Shown here one piece after another: positions 1-8,622 of a stretch of DNA of 64,000 bases. Each line of letters opens with the position of its first letter. The first letter of the stretch is position 1. This DNA is from Alkaliphilus peptidifermentans DSM 18978. Lineage in GTDB: Bacteria; Bacillota; Clostridia; Peptostreptococcales; Natronincolaceae. The notes under the pieces were generated by a model that was not told the DNA's origin, searched no databases, and saw nothing but the letters and a program-made list of their open reading frames with translations. The position numbers and the translations under genes were made by a program. The DNA lies in the NCBI RefSeq assembly GCF_900101495.1, contig NZ_FMUS01000023.1, forward strand, positions 22,603 to 86,602, given 5' to 3'.

Positions 1-387
1 TTCTGCTACAACAGGATTAACAGTTCCGGTAGTTATACCAATGTCAGGATTTTTATCAATCATATAATGTATTAAGGCATCGGAGGCAATACCTATGTTT
101 AATGTATTAGTTAAAATTATGGGAGTTTCAATAGTTCCCAATTCATTTATCTGGACAGTACCAAGGGTTTTTCCAAAACCATTTATTATGTGGGAAGCTG
201 CCATCACCTTTTTTTTGAAGCAATTTCCTTCATGGGGAAGCACAGCTGTAACACCAGTATTAATATCACCATCCATCAGTGTAGTGTGTCCCACCTTTAC
301 ACCTTCTACATCAGTTATAGCATTATATCTACCTGGTTTCATTTTTCCGATAATTATACCGTAATCCCTTAGCTTTTTTGGCTTCAT
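1..387 (-). CDS. DmpA-type aminopeptidase (peptidase family S58/P1), 3' end beyond window
   Basis: The 129 visible N-terminal residues match the start of DmpA/BapA self-processing aminopeptidases: an AITDVEGVKVGHTTL segment, then GVTAVLPHEGN, then INGFGKTLGTVQINELGTIETPI. These enzymes release N-terminal L-amino acids, D-amides or beta-peptides and cleave themselves in front of a catalytic serine; that part lies outside the window. The start codon at 385-387 has an AGGAGG-like site at 391-400. No signal peptide is visible, so the enzyme is probably cytoplasmic. The family call is firm; the substrate cannot be told. Confidence 0.85.
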   Translation of the reverse strand, partial: MKPKKLRDYGIIIGKMKPGRYNAITDVEGVKVGHTTLMDGDINTGVTAVLPHEGNCFKKKVMAASHIINGFGKTLGTVQINELGTIETPIILTNTLNIGIASDALIHYMIDKNPDIGITTGTVNPVVAE

Positions 388-487
388 TTTCCGCCCTCCT
401 AAGTAAACTTATAGATAAGTAATTCTTTAAATATTAGTAAAACCCTCCCTATTTAAGCTACTAAAAAATAAAATCGTCTACAAGCTA

Positions 488-539
488 AAGCCTCCTTATG
501 ATGAGGTTGTTTAAGTCAACAACATACCAAAGGAGGCTT
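488..539. repeat. Inverted repeat downstream of the NlpC/P60-like gene
   Basis: Perfect 10-bp arms AAGCCTCCTT (488-497) and AAGGAGGCTT (530-539) enclose a second small hairpin, GTTGTT/AACAAC. It sits just past the stop of the minus-strand gene ending at 549 and could act as its terminator, although no clear T-run follows. One arm contains a perfect AGGAGG, so the stem would hide a ribosome-binding-like sequence. Confidence 0.5.
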
Positions 540-548
540 AGGTCTTTA

Positions 549-1610
549 TTAATAAGTCTTATAACTATTGATTGACGAAACTCTGCCTATATAAACCTGA
601 TCTATAATTATATTGCCATACTTTTTTCCATCTTCATTTAATATATTAAAGTATTCTTCCCTATAATTTATTCCATTAGTTGATTTTTGACTAGACCAAT
701 ATCTTAACCCTACAATTTTTTCGTTATCCTTAATCCAGTTAAGAAACACAACAGTATGACCAGTATGATTTTCTCTTGAAAAATCGATGAAATCTCCTGC
801 CCTTGCATCTTCTAAATTATTTATACGTCTTCCCACTCCATATTTTTCTAATGCAACGGTTAAATTATGGGTGCTTTTATTACTGCTTGCAACATACCAA
901 GTTAAAACAAAATCATACAGCTGATCCCAGTTCATTCCATTTAAATCATCTGCCGATAGTCCTACTGCTCTGTTACGCTCTTGCATTGCTTTAAAAAACA
1001 CTTCAAAGGTTATTCCTACACAGTGACTAGCTCGATCTCCCTTTGGATTAGCTCTTAATAGTAATGTATCTTTATAATACAGATTGGTTGTGACTCCATT
1101 ATAATTTGCATAGTCTGTATTAAGTAAATATGGAGTACCAATGGGGTATGTCTTAATCATGTCCAAAACATATCTATTTAAGGTTTCATTTAATAACCGT
1201 TCCTGTTCTTTATTTTCTTTGTTACTATCGATTGAATCAGTTGAATTATTATGTTCTACTGCCTTATCTTTTTCTTCTGTTTTTTTTGTGTTTGCTTCAT
1301 TTTTATTATCTTTCTTATTTTCATCATTTTTGACATTTTCCTCAATCCCTGATATAGCCTCTTCGTCCCGAGATATATCATCAGCAGCCTCTTCTTCACT
1401 TTCAATTTCATCAATTATATTTTCATTATCTGTTAAGTTTTCTTCTATACTTTCCTTTTCATCTTCAACATCTTCTATTTCAGCTATATCATTCAAGCTT
1501 GAATCCTCATGCTTCTGTGCGAATATGTAATATGAAGTTAAGGTTAGAATCGATAGCACAAAACTAATTAGTATAACCATTGTAGTAATTTTAAACTTTT
1601 TTTGTCCCAT
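549..1610 (-). CDS. Membrane-anchored protein with NlpC/P60-like (CHAP-type) C-terminal domain
   Basis: 353 residues. A single membrane segment (about 9-31) is followed by a roughly 100-residue linker very rich in Glu, Asp, Asn and Lys (35-138). The C-terminal domain (about 145-350) contains an SHCVGITFEVF motif with Cys197 and an AGDFIDF...GHTVVFL segment with His285. That Cys/His layout is typical of papain-like cell-wall amidases and peptidases (NlpC/P60, CHAP). I infer an extracytoplasmic wall-associated hydrolase held off the membrane by an acidic stalk; the exact family was not recognised. The start has a GGGG ribosome-binding site. The gene stands alone between a terminator-like repeat and the tyrS T-box. 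Confidence 0.55.
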   Translation of the reverse strand: MGQKKFKITTMVILISFVLSILTLTSYYIFAQKHEDSSLNDIAEIEDVEDEKESIEENLTDNENIIDEIESEEEAADDISRDEEAISGIEENVKNDENKKDNKNEANTKKTEEKDKAVEHNNSTDSIDSNKENKEQERLLNETLNRYVLDMIKTYPIGTPYLLNTDYANYNGVTTNLYYKDTLLLRANPKGDRASHCVGITFEVFFKAMQERNRAVGLSADDLNGMNWDQLYDFVLTWYVASSNKSTHNLTVALEKYGVGRRINNLEDARAGDFIDFSRENHTGHTVVFLNWIKDNEKIVGLRYWSSQKSTNGINYREEYFNILNEDGKKYGNIIIDQVYIGRVSSINSYKTY

Positions 1611-1776
1611 AAAATATCCCCTTTTTTAGCTTTTTACATAATTCTATTTTACTATGGTTATAGAAAAGTTTATATTGGTAATAGTTGTAATGTTTAGGTT
1701 CTGAAATAAAAGACATACTAATATTTAGAGCTATAATATAATTTATTAGAATAAATATTTATTTTTAGTAATTCAC

Positions 1777-1805
1777 TTGTATTTAATGGTTTTTTTTGAT
1801 AATAT
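1777..1805 (+). promoter_or_regulatory. Sigma-A promoter of the tyrS T-box transcript
   Basis: TTGTAT at 1777-1782 and TAATAT at 1800-1805 are separated by 17 bp and lie about 60 bp before T-box stem I. Confidence 0.6.
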
Positions 1806-1865
1806 AATTCAAAATAATATAAATAGTAGACTATGAAGGAGTACATAAGTCTCCATGGTTACAAT

Positions 1866-2060
1866 TTAGAGAGTAGGTTGGTTGCTGAAAAATCTACAGT
1901 ACATGGATAGATGAAATACACTCTAGAGTTTTGAAGTAAAAGCTTCAACGGTTTCACCCGTTATAGTGATTAGAGGCATGTATTGTAATTACAATCATGT
2001 AAATAAAGGTGGTACCACGGGTCTTCTCGTCCTTTTTGGATGATAAGACCCTTTATTTTT
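1866..2060 (+). promoter_or_regulatory. Tyrosine T-box riboswitch with terminator
   Basis: The leader has a stem I closed by AGAGT (1870-1874) and ACTCT (1920-1924). The specifier triplet TAC (1917-1919, Tyr) stands in the usual GAAATAC context. The conserved T-box AAAGGTGGTACCACGG is at 2005-2020; its TGGT would pair with the ACCA end of uncharged tRNA-Tyr. A terminator follows: GGGTCTT (2019-2025) pairs with AAGACCC (2045-2051) ahead of a T-run. Uncharged tRNA-Tyr should stabilise the antiterminator and allow tyrS transcription. Confidence 0.95.
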
Positions 2061-2088
2061 GAAAAATAAGTCTTAGGAGGTAATAAAA

Positions 2089-3312
2089 ATGACAAATGTT
2101 TTTGATATTCTTAAAGAAAGAGGATTCATAAAGCAAGCAACCCACGAGGATGAGATTAGAGAGCTATTAGGAAAAGAAGAAGTAACCTTTTATATAGGCT
2201 TTGATCCAACAGCCGATAGTCTTCATATCGGTCATTTCCTTCAGGTTATTACAATGGCTCATCTTCAAAGAGCAGGACATAAACCTATTTTTTTGATTGG
2301 TGGAGGTACTGCTATGGTTGGAGATCCATCTGGTAGAACAGACATGAGAAGGATGCTAACTCCCGAAGAAATAAATCATAACGGAGATCGTTTTATCCAA
2401 CAAACAAAAGGTTTTTTAGATTTTACAGAGGATAAGGGGATTTTGGCCAATAACGCAGATTGGTTAATGGAGTTAGAATATGTTCCCTTTTTAAGGGAAG
2501 TGGGTAAGCATTTCTCTGTAAATAGGATGCTAACTGCTGAGTGTTATAAAAACAGAATGGAGAAGGGATTGTCCTTTCTTGAATTCAATTACATGATTAT
2601 GCAAGCCTATGACTTTTTAGAGCTATACCGTAGACACGGTTGTCGTATGCAGCTAGGTGGCGACGATCAATGGTCTAATATTATAGCTGGAGCCGATTTA
2701 ATTCGACGGATTGAAGGTGAATCTGCATATGGCATGACCTTTACTCTGCTTACTACCAGCGAAGGTAAAAAAATGGGTAAAACAGAATCTGGTGCAATCT
2801 GGCTTGATCCAGAAAAAACATCTCCCTTTGAATTCTATCAATACTGGAGAAATGTAGATGATAAGGATGTTGAAAACTGTCTATCTTTACTTACCTTCCT
2901 ACCAATGGATGAGGTAAGAAAGCTTGGAGCTTTACAGGGTTCAGAAATTAATAAGGCTAAAGAAATTCTTGCCTTTGAAGTAACTAAGCTGGTACATGGA
3001 GCAGATGAAGCTACAAAGGCCGAAGAGGCAGCCAAAGCTTTATTTGGTCAAGGGGCTATCGGTGGTTCTGTTCCGACTACAGAAATAAGTAAGGATCAAT
3101 TGAAGGATATGGATATTTTAGCCTTATTGATAACTACTGATTTGTCTCCTTCCCGTGGTGAAGGTCGTCGCTTGGTTCAACAGGGTGGTATTTCGATTAA
3201 TGAGGAAAAAGTAACTGATTTTAATATGACAATTAGTGAATCGCTATTTAACAATGATACAATAATGATCAGAAAGGGAAAGAAGGTATATCATCAGGTT
3301 AAACTTGTATAG
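2089..3312 (+). CDS. tyrS: Tyrosyl-tRNA synthetase
   Basis: 407 residues, normal length for bacterial TyrRS, a cytoplasmic enzyme that charges tRNA-Tyr. The class I signature HIGH is at residues 46-49 and the KMSKS-type loop appears as KMGKT at 228-232. The tyrosine-binding GGDDQWSN segment lies at 190-197. The last ~65 residues form an S4-like RNA-binding domain. It is preceded by its own tyrosine T-box and an AGGAGG site, and followed by a strong terminator, so it is a monocistronic unit controlled by tRNA-Tyr charging. Confidence 0.97.
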   Translation: MTNVFDILKERGFIKQATHEDEIRELLGKEEVTFYIGFDPTADSLHIGHFLQVITMAHLQRAGHKPIFLIGGGTAMVGDPSGRTDMRRMLTPEEINHNGDRFIQQTKGFLDFTEDKGILANNADWLMELEYVPFLREVGKHFSVNRMLTAECYKNRMEKGLSFLEFNYMIMQAYDFLELYRRHGCRMQLGGDDQWSNIIAGADLIRRIEGESAYGMTFTLLTTSEGKKMGKTESGAIWLDPEKTSPFEFYQYWRNVDDKDVENCLSLLTFLPMDEVRKLGALQGSEINKAKEILAFEVTKLVHGADEATKAEEAAKALFGQGAIGGSVPTTEISKDQLKDMDILALLITTDLSPSRGEGRRLVQQGGISINEEKVTDFNMTISESLFNNDTIMIRKGKKVYHQVKLV

Positions 3313-3316
3313 TATA

Positions 3317-3350
3317 AAAGCCCATGCTGCGTGAGCATGGGCTTTATTAT
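3317..3350 (+). terminator. Rho-independent terminator of tyrS (probably bidirectional)
   Basis: AAAGCCCATGCT (3317-3328) pairs with AGCATGGGCTTT (3334-3345), followed by a T-rich stretch. A-rich sequence on the other side would let it also end the convergent flavoprotein gene. Confidence 0.85.
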
Positions 3351-3367
3351 ATTATGGGGGAGAAATA

Positions 3368-4768
3368 TTACTTACCTACTGCATTTTCACCTGCAATTTT
3401 ACCGAATACAACATTACCCATTGTATCATTTCCATATACACGACCAGCTCCATATAATCCACCAAGAACTTCGCCAACTCCGTATAGTCCTGGAATCGGA
3501 TTACCATTAGTATCTAGAATTTCTGTATTTTTGTTGAAGGCTAAACCACCCATTGTAAAGTGGGAAGCAACTTCAGCTTGTACTCCGTAGAAAGGTGCTG
3601 CTGTAACTTTACCCATAGTCTTTCTACCAAACTCATCTTCACCGTTGTTGTAAGCTTCAACAGTAGCTACTAAAGCTGCTGGGTCTAAGCCTAACTTAGT
3701 TGCCAATTCTTCAATTGTGTCTGCTGAAATCATTTTAGCCTTATCAATTGCAGCTTTACCATTGCCGGTTTCTGCAACATCTGCATCAAATATTACATAT
3801 GCAACTCCACCATCTTGCTTCGCAACCTCTGGTACCATATCCCATCTGTGGGCTGTTTCATCTGTAAATCTAACTGCACTTTTATTAACTAGAATACCGC
3901 CAATTTCTTCATCACTTACTACTGTTTCTCTAATCCAATAGCCTGGAGTAGCTAAAGGTCTCATCATGTGGTGCTCCATATCAACAACATCTGCACCAAT
4001 TGCAGTAGCCATTTTTATTCCGTCTCCAGTGGCTCCAGCTGTACTCATTGTACCTGTTCCACCACCATACTTAGGATTGTACTCTGCAATTACATCAGGA
4101 GCGTTTCCTAATCCACCGGTAGCTAATATAACTGCATTAGCTTTAACTGTGTATTCTCCATCCTTACCTTCTACCTTCGCACCAACAACCTTACCATCTT
4201 CCATTACTAATTCAGTTGCTTTTGTATTTAATCTGATTTCTAGGTTGTCGTACTTTTCTGCTTCTTTTCTATAAGCAGCAATCATTAATGATCCAAAGTG
4301 TCCTTCAACAGGCACAAGTGTCCAAGCCTCAGTTGCATGCATCTTGTATTCTAAGCCTAAAGACAATAACCATTCTAATCCCGCATTACTGTTTTCCGCT
4401 AAAATTGTTACTAGTTCTAAATTTGGTAAGTCCTTACCTTCCTTCATTGTTCTATCAATATGATCTTGAACTGTGAAGGTAACACCTGCTTCTTCTTGTA
4501 TTTTTGTATCTGAAGCTGTAAGACCAGTAGCAGATATCATTGTGTTTCCACCAAGCATAGGCATCTTTTCTATAAGTAAAACATTTGCACCTTTTTCAGC
4601 AGCTGTTATTGCCGACACAAGACCAGCTCCGCCACCGCCGATAACTAAAACATCTACTTCTGTTGCTTTATCAGGTGTATCTACTTTAACTTCATTCTGT
4701 GTACATCCAACTAAAACAGTTAAAATTAAAACTAATGCTAGAGAAATTGCTAAACTTTTTTTCTTCAT
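3368..4768 (-). CDS. Fumarate-reductase-like FAD flavoprotein, lipoprotein
   Basis: 466 residues from the ATG at 4768, which has GGAGGG six bases upstream; a longer upstream reading lacks a site. Residues 1-22 form a lipoprotein signal ending VLVGC, so the protein should sit on the outer face of the membrane. An FAD-binding GGGGAG fingerprint lies at about 44-49. Further on are RFTDE, SHFTMGG and a C-terminal GAGRVYGND segment, matching positions of substrate-binding Arg/His residues in flavocytochrome c fumarate reductases. It lacks the heme and FMN-binding domains of some relatives. Likely an extracytoplasmic reductase of fumarate or another enoate; substrate and electron donor are unknown. 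Confidence 0.8.
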   Translation of the reverse strand: MKKKSLAISLALVLILTVLVGCTQNEVKVDTPDKATEVDVLVIGGGGAGLVSAITAAEKGANVLLIEKMPMLGGNTMISATGLTASDTKIQEEAGVTFTVQDHIDRTMKEGKDLPNLELVTILAENSNAGLEWLLSLGLEYKMHATEAWTLVPVEGHFGSLMIAAYRKEAEKYDNLEIRLNTKATELVMEDGKVVGAKVEGKDGEYTVKANAVILATGGLGNAPDVIAEYNPKYGGGTGTMSTAGATGDGIKMATAIGADVVDMEHHMMRPLATPGYWIRETVVSDEEIGGILVNKSAVRFTDETAHRWDMVPEVAKQDGGVAYVIFDADVAETGNGKAAIDKAKMISADTIEELATKLGLDPAALVATVEAYNNGEDEFGRKTMGKVTAAPFYGVQAEVASHFTMGGLAFNKNTEILDTNGNPIPGLYGVGEVLGGLYGAGRVYGNDTMGNVVFGKIAGENAVGK

Positions 4769-4805
4769 TATTTTCCCTCCATACTTTTCATTTTGTTGAT
4801 AAATT

Positions 4806-4893
4806 AACAACGTTGTTGTTATAAAAATATCATACAATGAAAAATAGGATTAGGATATTTGTTAAATGTCCCTATTATAGTGACATATGTCCC
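4806..4893 (-). promoter_or_regulatory. Candidate regulatory region of the flavolipoprotein gene
   Basis: The region upstream of the gene holds a 12-bp perfect palindrome AACAACGTTGTT (4806-4817). It also holds two direct copies of ATGTCCC (4866-4872 and 4887-4893) set exactly 21 bp apart, the second overlapping the palindrome GACATATGTC (4882-4891). Two-helical-turn spacing is typical of a dimeric activator site. No clear -35/-10 pair was picked, so this is inference. Confidence 0.35.
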
Positions 4894-4947
4894 TCGTTAT
4901 AGTTTTTAGGCTGATGCTAAATAAAAATTATTATTATTTTTTACCTT

Positions 4948-5223
4948 TTATCCTTTGTCATTTAATAGCTTTACAAACCAGTTGTTTTTTTTCTGGTTCT
5001 CGATACGATGTATATCATCCATTTCAATATGATTATCTAAACAGATTTTTAGAATATCTGCTTTTTTTTCACATTGAAATTCTGCAGCTGTTCCACAGCT
5101 GGAGCTTACTTGCCTAGGGACAGGCATAAGCCTAACCTCATAATTAAATTCCTTTAAAATTTTCTCGAAATTTAGTGCATGATATGTTGAGTGAAATGTC
5201 ATAACACAATAGTAATTATTCAA
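4948..5223 (-). CDS. DUF3343 protein, putative Se/S carrier-like partner
   Basis: 91 residues. The first part resembles DUF3343: an YYCVMTFHSTYHALNFEKIL start, a PVPRQVSSSCGTA segment with the conserved SSxCG, and a lysine-rich tail. It starts with TTG behind an AAAGGTGAT site. It follows the yedF-like gene by 10 bp in the yedE-yedF unit. In many anaerobes DUF3343 genes sit beside selenium-handling genes, which suggests a thiol or selenol carrier; the biochemical role is not established. Confidence 0.75.
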   Translation of the reverse strand: MNNYYCVMTFHSTYHALNFEKILKEFNYEVRLMPVPRQVSSSCGTAAEFQCEKKADILKICLDNHIEMDDIHRIENQKKNNWFVKLLNDKG

Positions 5224-5233
5224 GATATCACCT

Positions 5234-5449
5234 TTATTTTCTTATTTTTAGTGCATATTCATCTTCTGCTTCTTCTACTTCTACTAAAAAGCCCTGATTT
5301 CCTGCATAGCGTTTAATGTTTTCTACCGCCACCATTGTATCGACTAACACCTTTACGATTTCACCATTGTAGTTTTCAAGGATCTGTTTAGTCATAATCA
5401 CTGGCTCAGGACAAGATCTACCTCGTGCATCAATGATATTATATTCCAA
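5234..5449 (-). CDS. yedF: TusA/YedF-family sulfurtransferase-like protein
   Basis: 71 residues, the usual size for the SirA/TusA/YedF fold. The family Cys motif CPEPV follows DARGRS near the N-terminus. The TTG at 5449 is preferred because AGGAGG (5458-5463) lies 8 bases upstream; the earlier TTG at 5455 would be only 2 bases away. The start overlaps the end of yedE by 11 bp, so the two are probably translationally coupled. Pairing with a selenium-type yedE and DUF3343 points to selenium or sulfur trafficking rather than tRNA thiolation; that is inference from context. Confidence 0.8.
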   Translation of the reverse strand: MEYNIIDARGRSCPEPVIMTKQILENYNGEIVKVLVDTMVAVENIKRYAGNQGFLVEVEEAEDEYALKIRK

Positions 5450-6551
5450 CCTCAACGCCTCCTTCTCTCTTCTTTAATCTAGCTGCCTTTTCCTTAGCAA
5501 CACTAGCAATTACACTTAATCCAATTGCTAACGCAACAATAATACCAATAATGACCGCTACTTTGCCATTGGTAGTTACTCCAGCTGGGCTAGCAGCTAA
5601 TCCAAAGTTATGGGCAAAGGCTGCTCCTGCCATTAACCCTATTATTGTTATTGTAGCGTCTCCATCTCCTTCACCAGCAAGTATAGTTTGTCTTAATGGA
5701 CACCCTCCCAAAAGTACAGCAGTAATACCTGCAAGTGACATACCTAAAAAGTTCCACAAATGATCATTGTGTGCAATTGGTTGCCCTTCGAAGCCAATCT
5801 TAAAGGTTTCGAAGTTAAAAATTACATTACCTAGTAAAGCAAAAACAAATATACCTATTAATCCGATCATATAATGATAATCCTTAATTAACATAGCATC
5901 ACGGAAGCCACCCGCAGTACAGAGCCTTGTTCTTTGTAGTAGTGCTCCAATTAACAACCCAGCACCTAATGCTAGAGTTACTGGCGCAGCCATAGAGCCA
6001 GGACCACTTTCGCTAAAGAAAATAAATGTTGGTGCTGCTACTAATAAGAGCAGAATTGCAACTGCAAAAATAGGCATAGTGTAACCAGCTGCAGTAGAAT
6101 TAGTGGTGCTTTTTCCTAAAGTAAATCCTCTTTTTAGAAATTGAATACCTACCCAAATACCTGCTGTATACCCTATAATACCTGTAATAGCATTTAAATC
6201 ACCATTCGCTAACCTTAGAATCATTCGTAATGGACATCCTAAAAACACGAGGGCGCCAATCATTAGAAAGAAGCCTAATATGAATCTCAGCAATGGAGAT
6301 GATCCTCCACGGGGTTTAAATTCACCTTTTACCTTTGCCATTCCAAAGGCACCTAGAATAAATCCAGAAATCTCTGGTCTAAGGTACTGAACAACCGAAG
6401 CTCTATGTAGTCCTAAGCCACCTGCTATATCCCTAAAGAAACAAGCAACACAGACCCCCATATTTACTGGGTTTCCAAATTTAACCAACAGTGCTCCAAA
6501 TAAACCTATAATTCCACCTGTTGCAATAATCTTGCCTTTATCTGTATTCAT
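5439..6551 (-). CDS. yedE: YeeE/YedE-type membrane transporter, selenium-metabolism subtype
   Basis: 370 residues with about ten hydrophobic segments and an internal duplication. Each half carries a GCPLR motif (FLGCPLRMIL and LGGCPLRQTI) and a further Cys (VCVACFFRD; RLCTAGGFRD). These conserved cysteines define the YeeE/YedE (Sulf_transp) family, inner-membrane importers of thiosulfate or related chalcogen species. Length and neighbours fit the YedE/FdhT form linked to selenium use. The ATG at 6551 is chosen because AGGGAGG sits 6 bases upstream; the ATG at 6557 touches that site. First gene of the yedE-yedF-DUF3343 unit. Confidence 0.85.
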   Translation of the reverse strand: MNTDKGKIIATGGIIGLFGALLVKFGNPVNMGVCVACFFRDIAGGLGLHRASVVQYLRPEISGFILGAFGMAKVKGEFKPRGGSSPLLRFILGFFLMIGALVFLGCPLRMILRLANGDLNAITGIIGYTAGIWVGIQFLKRGFTLGKSTTNSTAAGYTMPIFAVAILLLLVAAPTFIFFSESGPGSMAAPVTLALGAGLLIGALLQRTRLCTAGGFRDAMLIKDYHYMIGLIGIFVFALLGNVIFNFETFKIGFEGQPIAHNDHLWNFLGMSLAGITAVLLGGCPLRQTILAGEGDGDATITIIGLMAGAAFAHNFGLAASPAGVTTNGKVAVIIGIIVALAIGLSVIASVAKEKAARLKKREGGVEVGI

Positions 6552-6814
6552 TTTCATCCTCCCTTTATAAAATCTATATATTTCATCTAGATTATATTAA
6601 ATATTTAACAATATTAATAATAGAATTTATTTATACTAAGTACTCCTACTATAGATAAAGTTTTATAGGTTTTTTATGTCCTCTACAAAAATGAACCTAC
6701 TTTAATAATAAAGAAGATTCTAGACTGAAGACAAAGAAAGATTTATATGACAAACTGGATTTTTATACTGAAGTATAAGATAAGTACATTAGTGCTTAGA
6801 GATGTTCCACAGTT

Positions 6815-7312
6815 TTATATGAGTAGCTTTTCCATAATTGTAACATTCACCCAAGCACCATTTATTTTTCCCTGTCGCTGATAAGTACCCACCTCTCTGA
6901 AGCCCATTGCCTTATAAAGATTTTTTCCAGCTTCATTATTATTGAAGGTACTTAAAACCAACTTATGGAAATCATTGGTGGTGGCTGCTATACACAGATG
7001 CTTTAAAAGCTCTTTTCCTAAGCCCTTACCCCTCATTTCTCTATCTATGTATATAGATATATCAGCCACACCATCATAAGCAGATCTTGAACTGAATATA
7101 TTCAAGGAAGCCCATCCCTCTACTCTATCATTTTTTACTATCACCAATACCCTATATCTATCATTTCGTTGTATAAACCAGTTGTCCATTTCTTCAACTG
7201 TCCTTAGTCTTGTCTCTAGGGTAGCTAAGCCATCTTCTATTCCTTGATTGTATATCTTAGTAATTTCTTCAATATCATTTTGTGTTGCAGCTCTAACAGA
7301 ATAAGTACACAA
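6815..7312 (-). CDS. GNAT N-acetyltransferase, phosphinothricin/arsinothricin acetyltransferase-like
   Basis: 165 residues, a single GNAT domain. It opens with VRAATQNDIEEITKIYNQGIEDGLATLET, characteristic of the PAT/ArsN1 branch, and has the acetyl-CoA-binding motif RGKGLG at 94-99 and a C-terminal NLYKAMGFREVGTY segment. Family members acetylate phosphinothricin, arsinothricin, methionine sulfoximine or similar amino-acid analogues. The natural substrate here is unknown. It stands alone, with about 260 bp of AT-rich sequence downstream in which I recognise no gene. Confidence 0.8.
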   Translation of the reverse strand: MCTYSVRAATQNDIEEITKIYNQGIEDGLATLETRLRTVEEMDNWFIQRNDRYRVLVIVKNDRVEGWASLNIFSSRSAYDGVADISIYIDREMRGKGLGKELLKHLCIAATTNDFHKLVLSTFNNNEAGKNLYKAMGFREVGTYQRQGKINGAWVNVTIMEKLLI

Positions 7313-7480
7313 TTATAACCCCTCCTTATATAATAAGATTTTATTTATTTGATATTAAACTGTATAATTAGTTGATACATGTATATTTTATTATACTATA
7401 ATATTATTTTTACTTCATCATGAATATTGATATACTAACGATGTATTTGCTTTTAAAGGGATATTTTTACTATTTGGAGT

Positions 7481-7508
7481 TTGATATTTTTTTGTTTTTG
7501 AGTAATAT
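7481..7508 (+). promoter_or_regulatory. Candidate promoter of the degV gene
   Basis: TTGATA (7481-7486) and TAATAT (7503-7508) with 16-bp spacing, about 37 bp before the start codon. Confidence 0.4.
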
Positions 7509-7544
7509 AAATATTATAGGTATATTTATAAGGGAGGACTTTAA

Positions 7545-8393
7545 ATGGCAAGTATAAAAATTATAACCGATAGCACCTGTGATCTTTCACCAACTTTACT
7601 AAAGGAACTAGATATTGCCATTGTTCCACTATATGTTGTATTTAACGAAGATAGCTATAAGGATGGTATTGATATTAATACTACTGACCTTTACTCTAGG
7701 GTTAATAAGCTAGGACAGTTGCCTAAAACTGCAGCTCCTTCACCAAATGATTTTCATGAAGTCTTTAAACCCCATATTGATAATGGAAGTGATATTTTGT
7801 ACGTCGGCTTATCCTCTAAGATATCATCAACCATTCAAAATGCAAAAATTGCTGCAAATGAATTTCCTGACGGTCGCATTAAAATAGTTGATTCATTTAA
7901 CCTATCAACTGGAATTGGTATTCTTGCGCTAAAGGCAGCAGAATATGCTAAGGAAGGATTATCTCTACAAGAGATTTCTGCAATACTACAAGAAAGTGTA
8001 CCAAAGGTTAAAACTGCTTTTGTTATAAATACTTTGGATTATTTACATAAGGGTGGCAGATGCTCTGCATTGCAAAGCTTTGTAGGGGGAATGTTTAAAA
8101 TCAAGCCAATTATTCAGGTTGTTGAGGGTAAGATGATACTTGGTCATAAAACCAGGGGTAAAATGGATAAGGCCCTAAAAACCCTTCTTGAGATCCTTCT
8201 AAAAGATAGGGAAAATCTAGATTTAAGTACAGTTTTCATTACTCATTCCGAGGCAGATGCAGAGGCCCAGAGCTTGAAGGAAGAACTACAGAGCCTGTTG
8301 CCCATAAAAAATGTAATAATTACAAATGCAGGCTGTGTAATTTCCAGTCACTGTGGTCCTAAAACAGTTGGTATTATTTATCTTACCAAATAA
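7545..8393 (+). CDS. DegV family fatty-acid-binding protein
   Basis: 282 residues, full length for DegV. The N-terminal KIITDSTCDLSPTLLKELDIAIVPLYV block, the KTAAPSPNDF loop (counterpart of the family TSQPS loop) and the ETLDYLHKGGR-like stretch (NTLDYLHKGGRCS) are diagnostic. DegV proteins are cytoplasmic, bind a fatty acid and in Firmicutes act as FakB-type partners that present it to the kinase FakA. No fakA is in the window. The start has a GGGAGG site. Monocistronic by layout; the structured repeat at 8438-8620 follows it. Confidence 0.92.
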   Translation: MASIKIITDSTCDLSPTLLKELDIAIVPLYVVFNEDSYKDGIDINTTDLYSRVNKLGQLPKTAAPSPNDFHEVFKPHIDNGSDILYVGLSSKISSTIQNAKIAANEFPDGRIKIVDSFNLSTGIGILALKAAEYAKEGLSLQEISAILQESVPKVKTAFVINTLDYLHKGGRCSALQSFVGGMFKIKPIIQVVEGKMILGHKTRGKMDKALKTLLEILLKDRENLDLSTVFITHSEADAEAQSLKEELQSLLPIKNVIITNAGCVISSHCGPKTVGIIYLTK

Positions 8394-8437
8394 GATCTAT
8401 TTGAATGAGTAATTAATTGAAGAAATAAATAATACCT

Positions 8438-8620
8438 GTTGGGGCGAACAACCCTAGTTGATGACAAAGCCATCAAAATGCAGACTGATCAAAAATCCTC
8501 AGATTTGAGGCGCAAAAATACCTAGCGAAGGCAGCGTATACAGAAATACGTAAGGGTGCTAGGTATTTGAAGCAACGAAGAAGATGGGGGTTTTTCATCA
8601 GTCTGCGGACAACTCTGTCC
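8438..8620. repeat. Large nested inverted-repeat element
   Basis: A ~180-bp block lies between the convergent degV and DUF362 genes. Its outer arms are GCAGACTGAT (8480-8489) and ATCAGTCTGC (8597-8606). Inside is the perfect 11-bp pair AAATACCTAGC (8516-8526) / GCTAGGTATTT (8558-8568). The innermost pair is CGTAT (8535-8539) / ATACG (8546-8550). Flanking mini-hairpins are GTTG/CAAC (8438-8452), TTGATG/CATCAA (8458-8476) and GGAC/GTCC (8607-8620). The block is richer in G+C than its surroundings. It may be a mobile palindromic repeat or a structured RNA; it could also terminate both genes. Confidence 0.65.
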
Positions 8621-8622
8621 TC

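Noticed and set aside
95..372. Two plus-strand ORFs at the left edge
   Set aside because: They are reverse-strand shadows of the DmpA-type gene, which has the conserved motifs and a ribosome-binding site.
1141..1530. Serine/phenylalanine-rich plus-strand ORF
   Set aside because: It is the antisense reading of the Glu/Asp-rich stalk of the NlpC/P60-like protein; no start signals.
6660..6780. Possible remnant reading KTKKDLYDKLDFYTEV
   Set aside because: About 25 codons with no recognised family; could be chance in AT-rich spacer.
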